From positions 124,001 to 188,000 of the forward strand of contig NZ_FQYY01000003.1 of the NCBI RefSeq assembly GCF_900141885.1: 64,000 nucleotides of DNA. Direction: 5' to 3'. This DNA is from Mesonia phycicola (GTDB taxonomy: Bacteria; Bacteroidota; Bacteroidia; Flavobacteriales; Flavobacteriaceae). Position 1 is the first letter of the stretch. Every line of letters begins with the position of its first letter. This document shows positions 53,175 to 63,222 of this stretch, in pieces. The position numbers and the translations under genes are program-made. The notes beneath the pieces are model-generated. The model searched no databases, was not told where the DNA came from, and was given only the letters and a program-made list of their open reading frames with translations.

Positions 53175-53813
53175 TTAGAAGTTTAGTTTATAAACCTCAT
53201 CTAGCTCTTCATTGCTTCTAAGATTTACATTTAAGTCGTTCACAATACCTGTACCTACACCGTAAGCCCAACCGTGAACTGTTAATTTTTGGTTGTTTTT
53301 CCAAGCATTTTGTACGATAGAAGTTTCTGCCAAATCAAACACTTGCTCTATTACATTTAATTCTACAAATCTATCCCAACGTTCTTTCTCGTCGTTAATT
53401 TTTTCTAATTCTACTTGGTGTATTCTGTATACATCTTTAATATGTCTTATCCAGTTATCTATAAGACCAATAGACTGATTTTCCATAGCTGCTTTTACAC
53501 CACCACAACCGTAATGACCACATACTATAATATGCTCTATTTTTAAAGCATTTACTGCATAATCTAACACGCTAAGCATATTCATATCTGTATGAATTAC
53601 CATGTTAGCTATATTACGATGTACAAAAACTTCTCCTGGTTCTGCTCCTATAATTTCATTTGCAGGCACTCTACTATCTGCACAACCAATCCATAATAAT
53701 GGTGGTTTTTGCCCGTTTTCTAACCTTTTAAAGTACTCTGGATCACTGTCTAATTTATTGGTAACCCAACTTTTATTGTTATCTAAAATCTTTTTGTAAA
53801 ATACGTGTCCCAT
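53175..53813 (-). CDS. can: Beta-class carbonic anhydrase
   Basis: 212 residues. Zinc ligands fit WIGCADSRVPANEI (Cys and Asp) and CGHYGCGGV (His and Cys). It interconverts CO2 and bicarbonate in the cytoplasm. Single gene between cvpA and batE. Confidence 0.95.
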   Translation of the reverse strand: MGHVFYKKILDNNKSWVTNKLDSDPEYFKRLENGQKPPLLWIGCADSRVPANEIIGAEPGEVFVHRNIANMVIHTDMNMLSVLDYAVNALKIEHIIVCGHYGCGGVKAAMENQSIGLIDNWIRHIKDVYRIHQVELEKINDEKERWDRFVELNVIEQVFDLAETSIVQNAWKNNQKLTVHGWAYGVGTGIVNDLNVNLRSNEELDEVYKLNF

Positions 53814-53920
53814 TTTATAAAATTTTTCAGCAAGATAGTGAATATTCTATCAGGGTGTGCTAAAGCTATCTTAAATCACTATGATAGAAAAAATAATTAA
53901 CTGAAAATCTTTTAGTTGAA

Positions 53921-54673
53921 TTAAAGTTCTTTTAAATCATTTTCTTTCATCCAACCTTGTCTTCCATCTGTTAGCTCTATTTTGGCAAAACCATTAAAAT
54001 CGTCTAAGATTTTAATTTTAGTTCCCTCATGTAAAGTAAAAGCATTAGATGAGCTAGAGTTAGGCTCTGCCAATACATCTGTTTCTTCTGCAAAAACAAT
54101 AGCAAATTGTTTTTTCTCTTGTATATCAAATTGCAAGTAAGCAAATATTACTGAAGATATCATTACCAATAAACCTACTACAAAGCCTGAAAAGAACACT
54201 CTTTTTTTTGTTGCTCTATTAGCAAAGTGATAAAGTAAAAAGAAAGCAACTAATATAAATGAAGCTACAACAGCTATCCAAGCCCAGCCATTAAAACTAA
54301 GCTTAGAAATAATACCATTTACTATTTTAGACAAGCTACTTTTAGGCAGATTATCTATAGCATCTAACGTCATATTTTGAGCAAATACTAAGTTGTTTTT
54401 TGCGTCTTGATGGTTTGGCTCTAATAATAAAGCTTTCTCATAACTATAAATACTTGGTGCTATATGGTTTAGCTTATAGTGTGCATTTGCTAAATTATAA
54501 TACAAATTAGCAGACACCTCTCCGTTTGCTAAAATTTGTTCATATTTATTAATAGCATCACTGTAATTACCGTTTGCGTAATCTTGAGAGGCTTGGTTAA
54601 AAAGACTGTCGTTATCTTGCGCCAGAATTGAAACGCTTAAAGCTAAAAATAAAATTAATATCCAATTTTTCAT
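53921..54673 (-). CDS. batE: BatE: TPR and SH3-like membrane protein
   Basis: 250 residues. Signal peptide to LAQ (about 19), two or three TPRs (about 22-110, YKLNHIAPSIYSYEKALLLE), two membrane helices (about 128-180), and a bacterial SH3-like C-terminus (DVLAEPNSSSSNAFTLHEGT; GRQGWMKENDL). This is the layout of BatE, the last gene of the Bacteroides aerotolerance operon. One base separates it from batD. Confidence 0.88.
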   Translation of the reverse strand: MKNWILILFLALSVSILAQDNDSLFNQASQDYANGNYSDAINKYEQILANGEVSANLYYNLANAHYKLNHIAPSIYSYEKALLLEPNHQDAKNNLVFAQNMTLDAIDNLPKSSLSKIVNGIISKLSFNGWAWIAVVASFILVAFFLLYHFANRATKKRVFFSGFVVGLLVMISSVIFAYLQFDIQEKKQFAIVFAEETDVLAEPNSSSSNAFTLHEGTKIKILDDFNGFAKIELTDGRQGWMKENDLKEL

Positions 54674-54674
54674 T

Positions 54675-56450
54675 TTACAATTGCTTATCTAATTCTGAAA
54701 TTATTTTAACTGACTTATCATAATCTTGCTGCATTTCTACTTTAGAACTTGGCGTATAACGTGCCAGCTCACAACTTTCTAAAAGTTTTATAAAACCTGC
54801 AGTAGCTTGTGCATCAATACCCTTTTGCTCTAGCAAATCTTTAATTTTATCTTTACTCATCTCTCCCGTTTGGATAGATAGCTTTGCCTTTAAGTAATTA
54901 TGTAATGCTCGTTCTAAAGCGATATAAAAACTTTTTTGTTCTCCTAAATTCTTTTTTGCTTCAGATAAATATTTTTTAGCAAGTTTATTTGCTTTTTTAG
55001 ATTTATTACCTTCTACATTACCTGCTAAAGCTTTTCTTTTTTTCCCTGTAAAAATACCAATAGGTATTAACAATAACGGAGAAATTAAAGCTGTCCAGAA
55101 ACCAATGCTTTTAAAAAACATCTGTTGGTTGGCAGGTTGTAAATTTGCATCTAATTGAATATACCTAAACTGGCTTGGTGCAGATGCTACTGCTTGTTTG
55201 TTTACCTCTCCTGAAGCTGAAGTAGTTACAGGATTAGTATTATTTACCGGTCCGTTTTCTACATTAAGTAAAATTTCTTCAGAAGTAAGCATTTTATATG
55301 TTTCTGATCTTGGATCGAAATAAGAAAAATTCAACTCATTTATTGGGTATTTACCTTTTAACTGAGGCACTACCGTGTATGTATCTGAAATATTACCATA
55401 CATACCACTTAAATTAGTATTTACATTTTCTTGATGTTCTGGCTCATAAACTTCTAAAGAAGCTGGAACTTTTAACTTAGGTAATTGAAATAATTTTAAA
55501 TTTCCTTTACCAGAAACCTGCAGCTTTATTTGTAAAGACTCTGTAGCATCTAGCACATCTTTACTGCTAGTTGCCTTAAAATTAAAGCTACCTACCGCCC
55601 CTGTAAAATTAGCAGGCCTTCCTGCTGTTGGTAATGCTTTTACATCTATAGTTTGCGTATTAGAGGCTACTGTTCTCTCTACAGTTTCATACAGTCTTCT
55701 ACCAAAAATATCTCTACGGTCTGAAGGTACATTTACAGGTATTGTTAATGTTAACGGTTCTATTTTTAATTCTCCTGTTTTTTGCGGATATAATACCGTT
55801 TCTCTTATTACTACATATTGGTAGGGGTCTCCTTTATAAAGATCTTCTTTTACACTTAATTGTGGTATATCTATATTTTGACTCCAAAAATCTGCATACT
55901 TAGGATTATCTTTTGGGTACCATTGCCTTACGTTTACCTTAGGACTAAAATAAAGCTTGTACCTCACCGAAATCCCTTCATTTAAATAAGGGTTTCTATT
56001 AGATATTTCTGCAACTAAATGAATATTATCTGCCGCTATAATTTCTGGATTAGTTCCTTCTGTTGGTGTATTTACTGCCGCAGTAACCTCTATATCTACA
56101 TAAGGTGTTTTATAAGTTTGCCCTTCAATTTCTATAGTTGCCTGTCCTATTTTAAATTTACCTCTTCCGTTAGGTTGAAGAAAATAGCTGTATTTTTTCT
56201 GAAAAGACATTTTACCATTTACATAACTCTGGCTAATAGATTGATTAGGACCACCTATTACTTTAAAGCCTTTAAAATCTGGAGGATTAAAATTATCTCC
56301 ATCTTGGTTTACGCTAAAGTCTACTCTTAGACGCTCATTAACGCCCATTTTTTCTTTACTCGCTTCGGCTTCAAATTTTACTTGAGCTAAGCCTGTAAAA
56401 GACACAAATAATACGATATATAAAATAACCTGTTTCAATTTCATTACCAA
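54675..56450 (-). CDS. batD: BatD: BatD-domain oxygen tolerance protein
   Basis: 591 residues. Signal peptide to GLAQ (about 23), a long series of beta-sandwich domains (KFEAEASKEKMGVNERLRV; GNLKLFQLPKLKVPASLEVY), a membrane helix near 440-460 and a helical cytoplasmic tail (KKYLSEAKKNLGEQ). It is the BatD domain protein of the bat operon, thought to sit in the inner membrane with BatA and BatB. Start overlaps batC end. Confidence 0.9.
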   Translation of the reverse strand: MVMKLKQVILYIVLFVSFTGLAQVKFEAEASKEKMGVNERLRVDFSVNQDGDNFNPPDFKGFKVIGGPNQSISQSYVNGKMSFQKKYSYFLQPNGRGKFKIGQATIEIEGQTYKTPYVDIEVTAAVNTPTEGTNPEIIAADNIHLVAEISNRNPYLNEGISVRYKLYFSPKVNVRQWYPKDNPKYADFWSQNIDIPQLSVKEDLYKGDPYQYVVIRETVLYPQKTGELKIEPLTLTIPVNVPSDRRDIFGRRLYETVERTVASNTQTIDVKALPTAGRPANFTGAVGSFNFKATSSKDVLDATESLQIKLQVSGKGNLKLFQLPKLKVPASLEVYEPEHQENVNTNLSGMYGNISDTYTVVPQLKGKYPINELNFSYFDPRSETYKMLTSEEILLNVENGPVNNTNPVTTSASGEVNKQAVASAPSQFRYIQLDANLQPANQQMFFKSIGFWTALISPLLLIPIGIFTGKKRKALAGNVEGNKSKKANKLAKKYLSEAKKNLGEQKSFYIALERALHNYLKAKLSIQTGEMSKDKIKDLLEQKGIDAQATAGFIKLLESCELARYTPSSKVEMQQDYDKSVKIISELDKQL

Positions 56451-57313
56451 TCTTTATCTGTCGTTTTTTGTTGACCTTTTGCTCTACGAGCATTAATTTT
56501 ATCTTGTATTTCTTTCTCTTGATTCTCCATAGCCTCTAACAAATTTTTCATTTGTTGTGGTGACATTTGTCCTTTTACTGGCTGTTGGCTTTGTTCTTTT
56601 CCTTTATCTCCCTCGTCTTTTTGTTGCTGCTGATCTGGCTGCTCCTTTTCTTGATCTCCTTCTCCTTCTTTCTTTTCTTGTTTTTGCTGATCGTCCCCTT
56701 TTTCTTGATCTTTACCTTGGTCTCCCTCTTGGTCTTTATTTTTTTCTTCGTTCTTTTCTTTATCTTCTTTATTATCTCCTTTTTCGTCTTTATTCTCTTG
56801 GTCTTCTTTTTCTTCTTGGTCTTTGTCTTTTTCTTTCTCTTGGTCTTGTTGCTGTTGTTTAGCTTTTTCTTTAGCTACCGCCAAATTGTACCTGGTTTCA
56901 TCATCTGTAGGATCATTTCTTAAGGCATTTTTATAAGCCTCTACAGCCTCTCCATACTTTTCTTCTTTCATAAAAGCATTCCCTTGGTTATGAAAAGATT
57001 TGTGTTTGGTAGATTTACTTTCTGCTATTTTGGCAGATTGATTTAATCTACTAACAGACTCTTGGTTTTTTTCTTTATTGAAATAAACTGTACCTAAATT
57101 ATACTTTAGTTCTGCATTGTCTGGATCTTTAGAGATAGCTTCTCTATACTTCGCCTCTGCTTTTTCAAACTCATTATTAGCCATTGCATTTTGCGCTTCT
57201 ACTGCAAATGCTTTTGCTTCTGTTCTTCTTAACTGAGCTTCTTTGTCTTCTTGTGCTTGTAACTTTAGTGTACTTACAAAAACTAGTAATAATATAAATA
57301 TCTTAAGCTTCAT
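56444..57313 (-). CDS. batC: BatC: TPR protein with very long charged low-complexity tail
   Basis: 289 residues from MKLKIFILL (57311-57313); a Met five codons earlier would overlap batB more. Signal peptide to LQAQ, then TPRs (about 25-145; ALRNDPTDDETRYNLAVAKE). Residues about 150-245 are almost only Lys, Glu, Asp and Gln in short repeats, so likely an unfolded, strongly charged periplasmic stretch. A short C-terminus (MSPQQMKNLLEAMENQEKEI) is predicted helical. Overlaps batB by 11 bases and batD by seven. Confidence 0.88.
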   Translation of the reverse strand: MKLKIFILLLVFVSTLKLQAQEDKEAQLRRTEAKAFAVEAQNAMANNEFEKAEAKYREAISKDPDNAELKYNLGTVYFNKEKNQESVSRLNQSAKIAESKSTKHKSFHNQGNAFMKEEKYGEAVEAYKNALRNDPTDDETRYNLAVAKEKAKQQQQDQEKEKDKDQEEKEDQENKDEKGDNKEDKEKNEEKNKDQEGDQGKDQEKGDDQQKQEKKEGEGDQEKEQPDQQQQKDEGDKGKEQSQQPVKGQMSPQQMKNLLEAMENQEKEIQDKINARRAKGQQKTTDKDW

Positions 57314-58352
57314 CTTCTTTCTTTTCATTAAATAAATTAAGACTTCTAATCCAAGCTGTTTTTCTCTCTAAAACCAATACATCTAATAATATAAAAAGTA
57401 TGCCAAACCCTAAAAACCATTGAAATTGATCTTTGTAATCTGCAAATTGAGTGCTTTCAAATTCTGTTTTTTCGATATTTGCTAAAATATCTTTTACTTT
57501 ATCTACCACCGCTTTTGTATTGCTTCCTGTAATAAACTCTCCATTGGTGGCACTAGATATTTCTTCTAAGGTAGATTGATCTAAACGGGTAATTACGGTT
57601 TCTCCTGCTCTATCTTTTTTATAAGATTGAATTACATTGTTTCTTTTAATAGGTATAGGTCCTCCTTTTGGGGTACCCACACCAATTGTATAGATTCTAA
57701 TTCCTTTTTCTGCAGCTTGTGCTGCAATGTCATTAATATTACCTCCGTGATCTTCTCCGTCACTAATTAAAAACAGAATTCTACTCGTTTCTGTTTCATC
57801 ATTGTAATAAGTTTGTGCTAACTCTATAGCCTCATTAATTGCAGTACCTTGACTAGATACCATATCTGTATTCATGGCTTGCAAAAAAAGTTTTGCAGAA
57901 CCATAATCTGTAGTAATAGGTAGCTGTGGAAAAGCAGAACCTGCGTAAGCTACAATACCTACACGATCACTGGTTAGGTTATTAATAATTTGAGTTACTA
58001 GTTGCTTTGATTTTTCTAAACGATTAGGTGCAATATCTTCTGCCAACATACTTTTACTAACATCTATAGCAAAAACAATATCTACCCCTTCTCGTTTTAT
58101 GGTTTCCATTTTTGAACCTATTTTAGGGTTCACTAATGCCATTACCAAACAAGCAATACCTAAACTCCAGAATAAAACTTTTAAAGCAGGTTTGTATTTA
58201 GATTTATTAGGGCTTAGTTTTTCTAATGCTTCTATTGAAGCAAATTTTCTTTGCGCTTTTTTCTTCCAATATAGCTGAAGAAAGAACACTAAAACTACTA
58301 CTAGAATAGCTAGTAAAAACCAAAAATATATTTTCTCTTCTAAAACTACCAT
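57303..58352 (-). CDS. batB: BatB: von Willebrand factor A membrane protein
   Basis: 349 residues. Two N-terminal hydrophobic helices (8-25, 57-73), then a VWA domain with the metal-ion-dependent adhesion site AIDVSKSM (Asp97) and YAGSAFPQLPITTDYG, and a C-terminal membrane helix. It is one of the paired VWA proteins of the bat operon. Start abuts batA stop (58353). Confidence 0.92.
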   Translation of the reverse strand: MVVLEEKIYFWFLLAILVVVLVFFLQLYWKKKAQRKFASIEALEKLSPNKSKYKPALKVLFWSLGIACLVMALVNPKIGSKMETIKREGVDIVFAIDVSKSMLAEDIAPNRLEKSKQLVTQIINNLTSDRVGIVAYAGSAFPQLPITTDYGSAKLFLQAMNTDMVSSQGTAINEAIELAQTYYNDETETSRILFLISDGEDHGGNINDIAAQAAEKGIRIYTIGVGTPKGGPIPIKRNNVIQSYKKDRAGETVITRLDQSTLEEISSATNGEFITGSNTKAVVDKVKDILANIEKTEFESTQFADYKDQFQWFLGFGILFILLDVLVLERKTAWIRSLNLFNEKKEDEA

Positions 58353-59363
58353 TTATACAAAACTTCTAAAGACTGTGTTTCTTAAAATAATTTCTACTAA
58401 AAATAATAAGCCAGCTAATATTACTAGCGGTCTGTATTTTTCTTCGTAATTATAATACTTAGATTCTTCTACCTCTGTTTTTTCTAACTTATTAATTTCT
58501 TCATAAATAGCTTCTAGCTTTTCATTATTTGTAGCTCTAAAGTATTGACCTTTGGTTTGCTCTGCTATTTGCGTCATTAACTCTTCGTCTATTTCTACTT
58601 TAGTTGGCCCGTATCTTAACTGCCCACTAGCATCTATACCTATTGGCCCCATTGCAGTACCATTAGAACCTAAGCCAATAGTGTACACCTTTATATCATA
58701 CTCTACCGCTAACTCTGTTGCTATTTTAGGATCTATAAATCCTGAGTTGTTAACTCCATCAGAAAGCAAAATAATTACTTTACTTTTGGCTTTACTATCT
58801 TTTAATCTATTTACAGAGGTTGCTAACCCCATACCTATGGCGGTACCGTTGTCTAATAAATCACTATAATTAATATCTCTTAAGGCACTTTGCACAATTG
58901 CTTTATCACTGGTAATAGGCGTTTTGGTAAAACTTTCTCCTGCGTAAACTACTAGCCCTATTCTATCATTTGGTCTACCATCTATAAATTCTGACGCTAC
59001 AGATTTTAAGGCCTCTAATCTATTAGGTTTTAAATCTCTTGCGAGCATACTTGGCGAGACATCTATTGCCATAATAATATCTATCCCTTGTGTTTTTTTA
59101 GTTTTAGAAGTTACATCTACCGTTCTAGGTCTAGCCATCCCTGTAATTAATAAGGCTAAACAAATAAGACGTAATACAAATAATAAAGGTCTTAGTCTAG
59201 GTAGTAAACTTTGTTTTACTTTAAAACCTTTAATACTTGATATTTTAACCTCTGGTGTTTGTAAGTTTCTTTTCCAGATGTACCAAGCAATTAGAATTGG
59301 AAAAAATAGAAACAACCAAAACCATTGCGGATTTTCAAAAGTGATGTTATTAAAATCAAACAT
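58353..59363 (-). CDS. batA: BatA: von Willebrand factor A membrane protein
   Basis: 336 residues. Same layout as BatB: membrane helices (13-30, 60-75), the VWA site AIDVSPSM (Asp101), YAGESFTKTPITSDKA and ILLSDGVNN, and a C-terminal membrane helix. Overlaps the upstream 540-residue gene by one base. Confidence 0.93.
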   Translation of the reverse strand: MFDFNNITFENPQWFWLFLFFPILIAWYIWKRNLQTPEVKISSIKGFKVKQSLLPRLRPLLFVLRLICLALLITGMARPRTVDVTSKTKKTQGIDIIMAIDVSPSMLARDLKPNRLEALKSVASEFIDGRPNDRIGLVVYAGESFTKTPITSDKAIVQSALRDINYSDLLDNGTAIGMGLATSVNRLKDSKAKSKVIILLSDGVNNSGFIDPKIATELAVEYDIKVYTIGLGSNGTAMGPIGIDASGQLRYGPTKVEIDEELMTQIAEQTKGQYFRATNNEKLEAIYEEINKLEKTEVEESKYYNYEEKYRPLVILAGLLFLVEIILRNTVFRSFV

Positions 59364-60985
59364 TAGTTTTCTCTGTTAAATTCTATAGAATTAATAATTC
59401 TATTTGTTATTTCTTCAAACCCTTCATCTCCATCTTCTACAGATACTAAAATTTCAATTTTACTACCTTGTTCTGATGCAAAATAAAGATGAACATAGCT
59501 TTTCTTTTCTTTTTGTTTTGTTACCTCATTTTCTATCACAAAACTTCCGTAAACTTTGACCCCTGTGCTACCATCTGCAGTGGTGAATTCATCTGTTTTA
59601 ACAAGAATATTTTTTGCCCCTCTCGTAGCAAGTTCATTTGCTTCTTGTTCTCCTACGTTTTCTTTAGGCTCTTCTCCACTATTGGTTTTTTGAGTGTTTT
59701 CTGTAAGAATATTTACATAAAGTTCTCCGTCAATTTTACCGTAAGTAAAACTTTCTGTACTAGGTGTTACACTTGCAACATCACGGATTAGTACTTCTGG
59801 AGTAATAATATAAACTGGTGGGTTACCGTACTCACTTGCTACCCAATCTTGTTCTAACAACTCATCTGCAGAGTTATAGATAATTAAATCTTTAAGATAG
59901 ATAAGTCCTTTATTTTCAAAAAGAGCAAAATTTGCAATAGTAATTATGGTAAGTACACCAACTACAATTGCTATAATTTTTGTGCGTTTTTCTTTTTTCT
60001 TTTTAGCTTCTCGGTAAGCTTCATCTTTTAGTAATTCTTCTTCTGTAGGTTCTGGTATAGTATCTTTTATACTGTTAATATCTTCTTCTACTAACTTACG
60101 GTCTGATCTAGCTGTAAGCTTGTCCATACCGCCACCTGCAAATTTTACTAAATCTGCACGTTTCAGAATCTCTTGTAGATCTGTAATGACTTTATTGTCT
60201 AAATCAAACCCTTTGTTTTCTTTAAGCTCGTTTAGTCTTACAATCAACTCTTCTGTAGTACTTTCTAAAGCACGCTCGTCTACCTTCTCGTCTATATATC
60301 TTTTTATAGCAAGGGTTAAAACGGAGTAATATTCTTTTATTTGTCCTTTTTCTAAAGTTTGACTTTCATCTAGCTTTTTAAGTGTATCTATTGCTTTCTC
60401 ATAAGGAGGTATATTCTGTTCTCTTTCTAATTTTTTCTTTCTCAACATTAAAAAAAGAAAAACTAGACCCGCCACACCAATTATTACTAATAGTAACCAC
60501 AAAATCCACATAGGAAAAACAGAAGGCTTCTTTATTTCTATGGTTGGCTTAATGGGAAAAATATCTTGATTTACCGTGTCTACCACTACATTAGCCACTT
60601 CCACCCTTAAAGAATCTGTTAAAAAATTACGGTCTTTAATTAAAACTTTTTGTTGCGGTATGGTATAACTACCAGAATCAAACTGTGTTAAAGCATAGGT
60701 TCTAGATAATTTGTAATTATTTTCACTAGAAAGTTTTGTAGTATCTATAGCATAGGCTTCTACCATTTCTAAAGGTAAAAATGTTTGGCCCTCAGGAAAA
60801 ACAACTTGAGTTCCATTATCTGCTTTAACTTCTATACGGTATTTAATCTGCTCTCCTATTTTTATTTGAGTAGTATCTATAGAAGTGGTTACTTCTTGCG
60901 CAAATAAAATATTTACACTACATAAAAACAGAGTGCATACCAAGAAAGATTTTATAAAAGATATATGGTTTTTAATTTGTTTCAT
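59363..60985 (-). CDS. BatD-like membrane protein of the bat operon (540 residues)
   Basis: 540 residues. Signal peptide to LFAQ (about 30). Then a periplasmic beta-sandwich resembling a BatD repeat (TTSIDTTQIKIGEQIKYRI, 33-51), a membrane helix at about 158-182, a helical cytoplasmic region, a second membrane helix near 340-360, and a novel C-terminal domain. The Ser-rich FTTADGSTGVKVYGSF suggests a stable folded end. It lies between DUF58 and batA, where many bat operons carry a protein of this kind. No enzyme motif is seen. Confidence 0.72.
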   Translation of the reverse strand: MKQIKNHISFIKSFLVCTLFLCSVNILFAQEVTTSIDTTQIKIGEQIKYRIEVKADNGTQVVFPEGQTFLPLEMVEAYAIDTTKLSSENNYKLSRTYALTQFDSGSYTIPQQKVLIKDRNFLTDSLRVEVANVVVDTVNQDIFPIKPTIEIKKPSVFPMWILWLLLVIIGVAGLVFLFLMLRKKKLEREQNIPPYEKAIDTLKKLDESQTLEKGQIKEYYSVLTLAIKRYIDEKVDERALESTTEELIVRLNELKENKGFDLDNKVITDLQEILKRADLVKFAGGGMDKLTARSDRKLVEEDINSIKDTIPEPTEEELLKDEAYREAKKKKEKRTKIIAIVVGVLTIITIANFALFENKGLIYLKDLIIYNSADELLEQDWVASEYGNPPVYIITPEVLIRDVASVTPSTESFTYGKIDGELYVNILTENTQKTNSGEEPKENVGEQEANELATRGAKNILVKTDEFTTADGSTGVKVYGSFVIENEVTKQKEKKSYVHLYFASEQGSKIEILVSVEDGDEGFEEITNRIINSIEFNREN

Positions 60986-60988
60986 TTT

Positions 60989-61855
60989 TTAACCTCTTCT
61001 TTTAAAATAACCTAATAATTTTTTTACATAGCTCTCATCTGTTCTTGCACTTAAATGCCCCGCTCCACTAACATTGAAGCTATTTTGAAAGTAAGCTGCC
61101 CTTTCATTAAAAAATTTGGCATAACTCGTTCTTACAGATTTAGAGCTAGTATTTACCCAAATAAGTTCTCCCGTCTCTTCATCTTGCATTTGTACCATAC
61201 CAACAGCTGGCATATTTTCTTCTAATTTATCATAAACTCTAATACCGGTAACGTCGTGTTTATTACCCATAATTTTTAGAGAATGTTGGTAATCGTCTGT
61301 CAAGAAATCTGAAAGGATAAAAACAATGGCTTTTTTCTTCATCATATTTTGAAGATACTTTAAAGCCATAGTAATATCTGTCTTTTTACTTGTAGGTTGA
61401 AATTCTAATAATTCACGAATAATTCTTAATACATGGGAGCGTCCTTTTTTTGGCGGAATGTATAGCTCTACTTGATCTGAAAAAAGTAACAACCCAATCT
61501 TATCATTGTTTTGTGTAGCAGAAAAAGCTAAAGTGGCAGATATCTCTGTAATTATATCTTTTTTAAAGGTAGAAGTAGAACCAAAAAATTCTGATCCAGA
61601 AACATCTACTACCAACATCATGGTAAGTTCTCGCTCTTCTTCAAAAACCTTTATGTAAGGTTCATTATAACGGGCAGTAACATTCCAATCTATACTTCTT
61701 ACATCATCTCCAAATTGATATTGACGTACTTCACTAAAAGTCATTCCGCGACCTTTAAAAGTAGAATGGTATTCTCCCCCAAACACGTGGTTACTTAACC
61801 TTCGTGTTTTAATTTCTATTTTTCTTACTTTTTTTAGTAACTCCTTCGTATTCAT
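60989..61855 (-). CDS. DUF58 (VWA-like) protein of the bat operon
   Basis: 288 residues. FKGRGMTFSEVRQYQFGDDV, then the DUF58 signature SIDWNVTARYNEPYIKVFEE and a degenerate MIDAS-like VDVSGSEF. DUF58 proteins partner with MoxR-type ATPases to assemble or activate complexes. Three bases before the 540-residue gene. Confidence 0.92.
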   Translation of the reverse strand: MNTKELLKKVRKIEIKTRRLSNHVFGGEYHSTFKGRGMTFSEVRQYQFGDDVRSIDWNVTARYNEPYIKVFEEERELTMMLVVDVSGSEFFGSTSTFKKDIITEISATLAFSATQNNDKIGLLLFSDQVELYIPPKKGRSHVLRIIRELLEFQPTSKKTDITMALKYLQNMMKKKAIVFILSDFLTDDYQHSLKIMGNKHDVTGIRVYDKLEENMPAVGMVQMQDEETGELIWVNTSSKSVRTSYAKFFNERAAYFQNSFNVSGAGHLSARTDESYVKKLLGYFKRRG

Positions 61856-61929
61856 TTATCCATTTTAAGATTTACATTTCAAGAAAAAGAAAATTCACTC
61901 CTTATTTCTATGTATTGAAATTAAAAATC

Positions 61930-62931
61930 CTATGGCACTTCAATTTCATTCACGATTTTACCTACAATATCTTCAGAAGTAACATTTTCTGCTTCTGCTT
62001 CATAAGTAATACCTACTCTATGTCTTAATACATCTAACACTACTGCTCTAACATCTTCTGGTATTACGTAGCCTCTTCTTTTAATAAATGCGTGGCATTT
62101 TGCAGCGGTAGCTAGGTTAATACTACCCCTTGGTGATGCCCCAAAAGAAATTAATGGTTTTAAAGATTCTAATTTATATCTCTCTGGGTAACGTGTTGCA
62201 AAAATAATGTCTAAGATATATTTTTCAATTTTCTCATCCATATAAACTTCTCTTACCGCTTTTTGTGCAGTTAAAATTTGTTGCACAGAAATTACTGGAT
62301 TTACTTTTTCAAAAGTTCCTCTTAAATTAGCTCTAACCACTAATTGCTCATCTTCTAGTTTAGGATAATCAATTACTGTTTTTAGCATAAAACGGTCTAC
62401 TTGTGCTTCTGGAAGTGGGTAAGTACCTTCTTGCTCCACTGGGTTTTGTGTAGCCATTACCAAGAAAGGTTTGTCTAACACAAAGGTTTCTTCTCCAATA
62501 GTTACTTGCTTTTCTTGCATTGCTTCTAATAATGCAGACTGTACTTTTGCAGGAGCACGGTTAATTTCATCTGCTAATACAAAATTTGCAAAGATGGGTC
62601 CCTTTTTAATACTAAAGTCATTGTCTTTCATATTATAAATCATTGTCCCCACGACATCTGCCGGCAATAAATCTGGCGTAAACTGTATTCTACTAAAGCT
62701 TCCTTGCACAGCTTTAGAGAGTGTATTAATAGCTAAGGTTTTTGCCAAACCTGGCACCCCTTCTAATAAAATATGACCTTGACCAAGCAAGCCAATCAAC
62801 AACCTTTCAATCATATGCTTTTGACCCACAATTACTTTGTTCATTTCGTTGGTCAACAAATCTACAAAGGCGCTTTCTCTTTGTATTTTTTCATTTAAGC
62901 TCGCAATATCTACTGAAATGTTTTCTTCCAT
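61930..62931 (-). CDS. MoxR-family AAA+ ATPase
   Basis: 333 residues. Walker A is EGVPGLAKT (about 58-66), Walker B VLADEINRA, sensor 1 VMATQNPVEQEG and an arginine-finger region EAQVDRFMLK. MoxR ATPases act with VWA partners (here DUF58, BatA and BatB) as chaperone-like motors. First gene of the eight-gene operon; 75 bases lie between it and DUF58. Confidence 0.95.
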   Translation of the reverse strand: MEENISVDIASLNEKIQRESAFVDLLTNEMNKVIVGQKHMIERLLIGLLGQGHILLEGVPGLAKTLAINTLSKAVQGSFSRIQFTPDLLPADVVGTMIYNMKDNDFSIKKGPIFANFVLADEINRAPAKVQSALLEAMQEKQVTIGEETFVLDKPFLVMATQNPVEQEGTYPLPEAQVDRFMLKTVIDYPKLEDEQLVVRANLRGTFEKVNPVISVQQILTAQKAVREVYMDEKIEKYILDIIFATRYPERYKLESLKPLISFGASPRGSINLATAAKCHAFIKRRGYVIPEDVRAVVLDVLRHRVGITYEAEAENVTSEDIVGKIVNEIEVP

Positions 62932-63222
62932 CTTAAATTTAAATTTTAAACTTCTATTCTCCTTAACTAAGACTGAGCAAATTCAAAAAATATTCATGCA
63001 ATTTTGTTAATATTTGGTTAAAATAACAAAGGGAAGCTTATATTTTTTAATTCTGCTTTTCAACAAGTCTTAATTTATCTCATCAATAGACGAAGAGCGC
63101 GAGTAATTGTTGCAAAAAAATTCAATAAAAAAACGTTCATTTAAAATTTTAAAACACAAATAACTTCAACTCTTCACCATAATATTTATAATTAGATTAT
63201 TTTTAAGCAAAAGAAAATTTTA

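Noticed and set aside
56567-56923. Very hydrophobic plus-strand ORFs suggesting a membrane protein
   Set aside because: They are the antisense of the Lys/Glu/Gln-rich batC tail, whose complement reads as Phe/Leu/Ser codons. An artefact.
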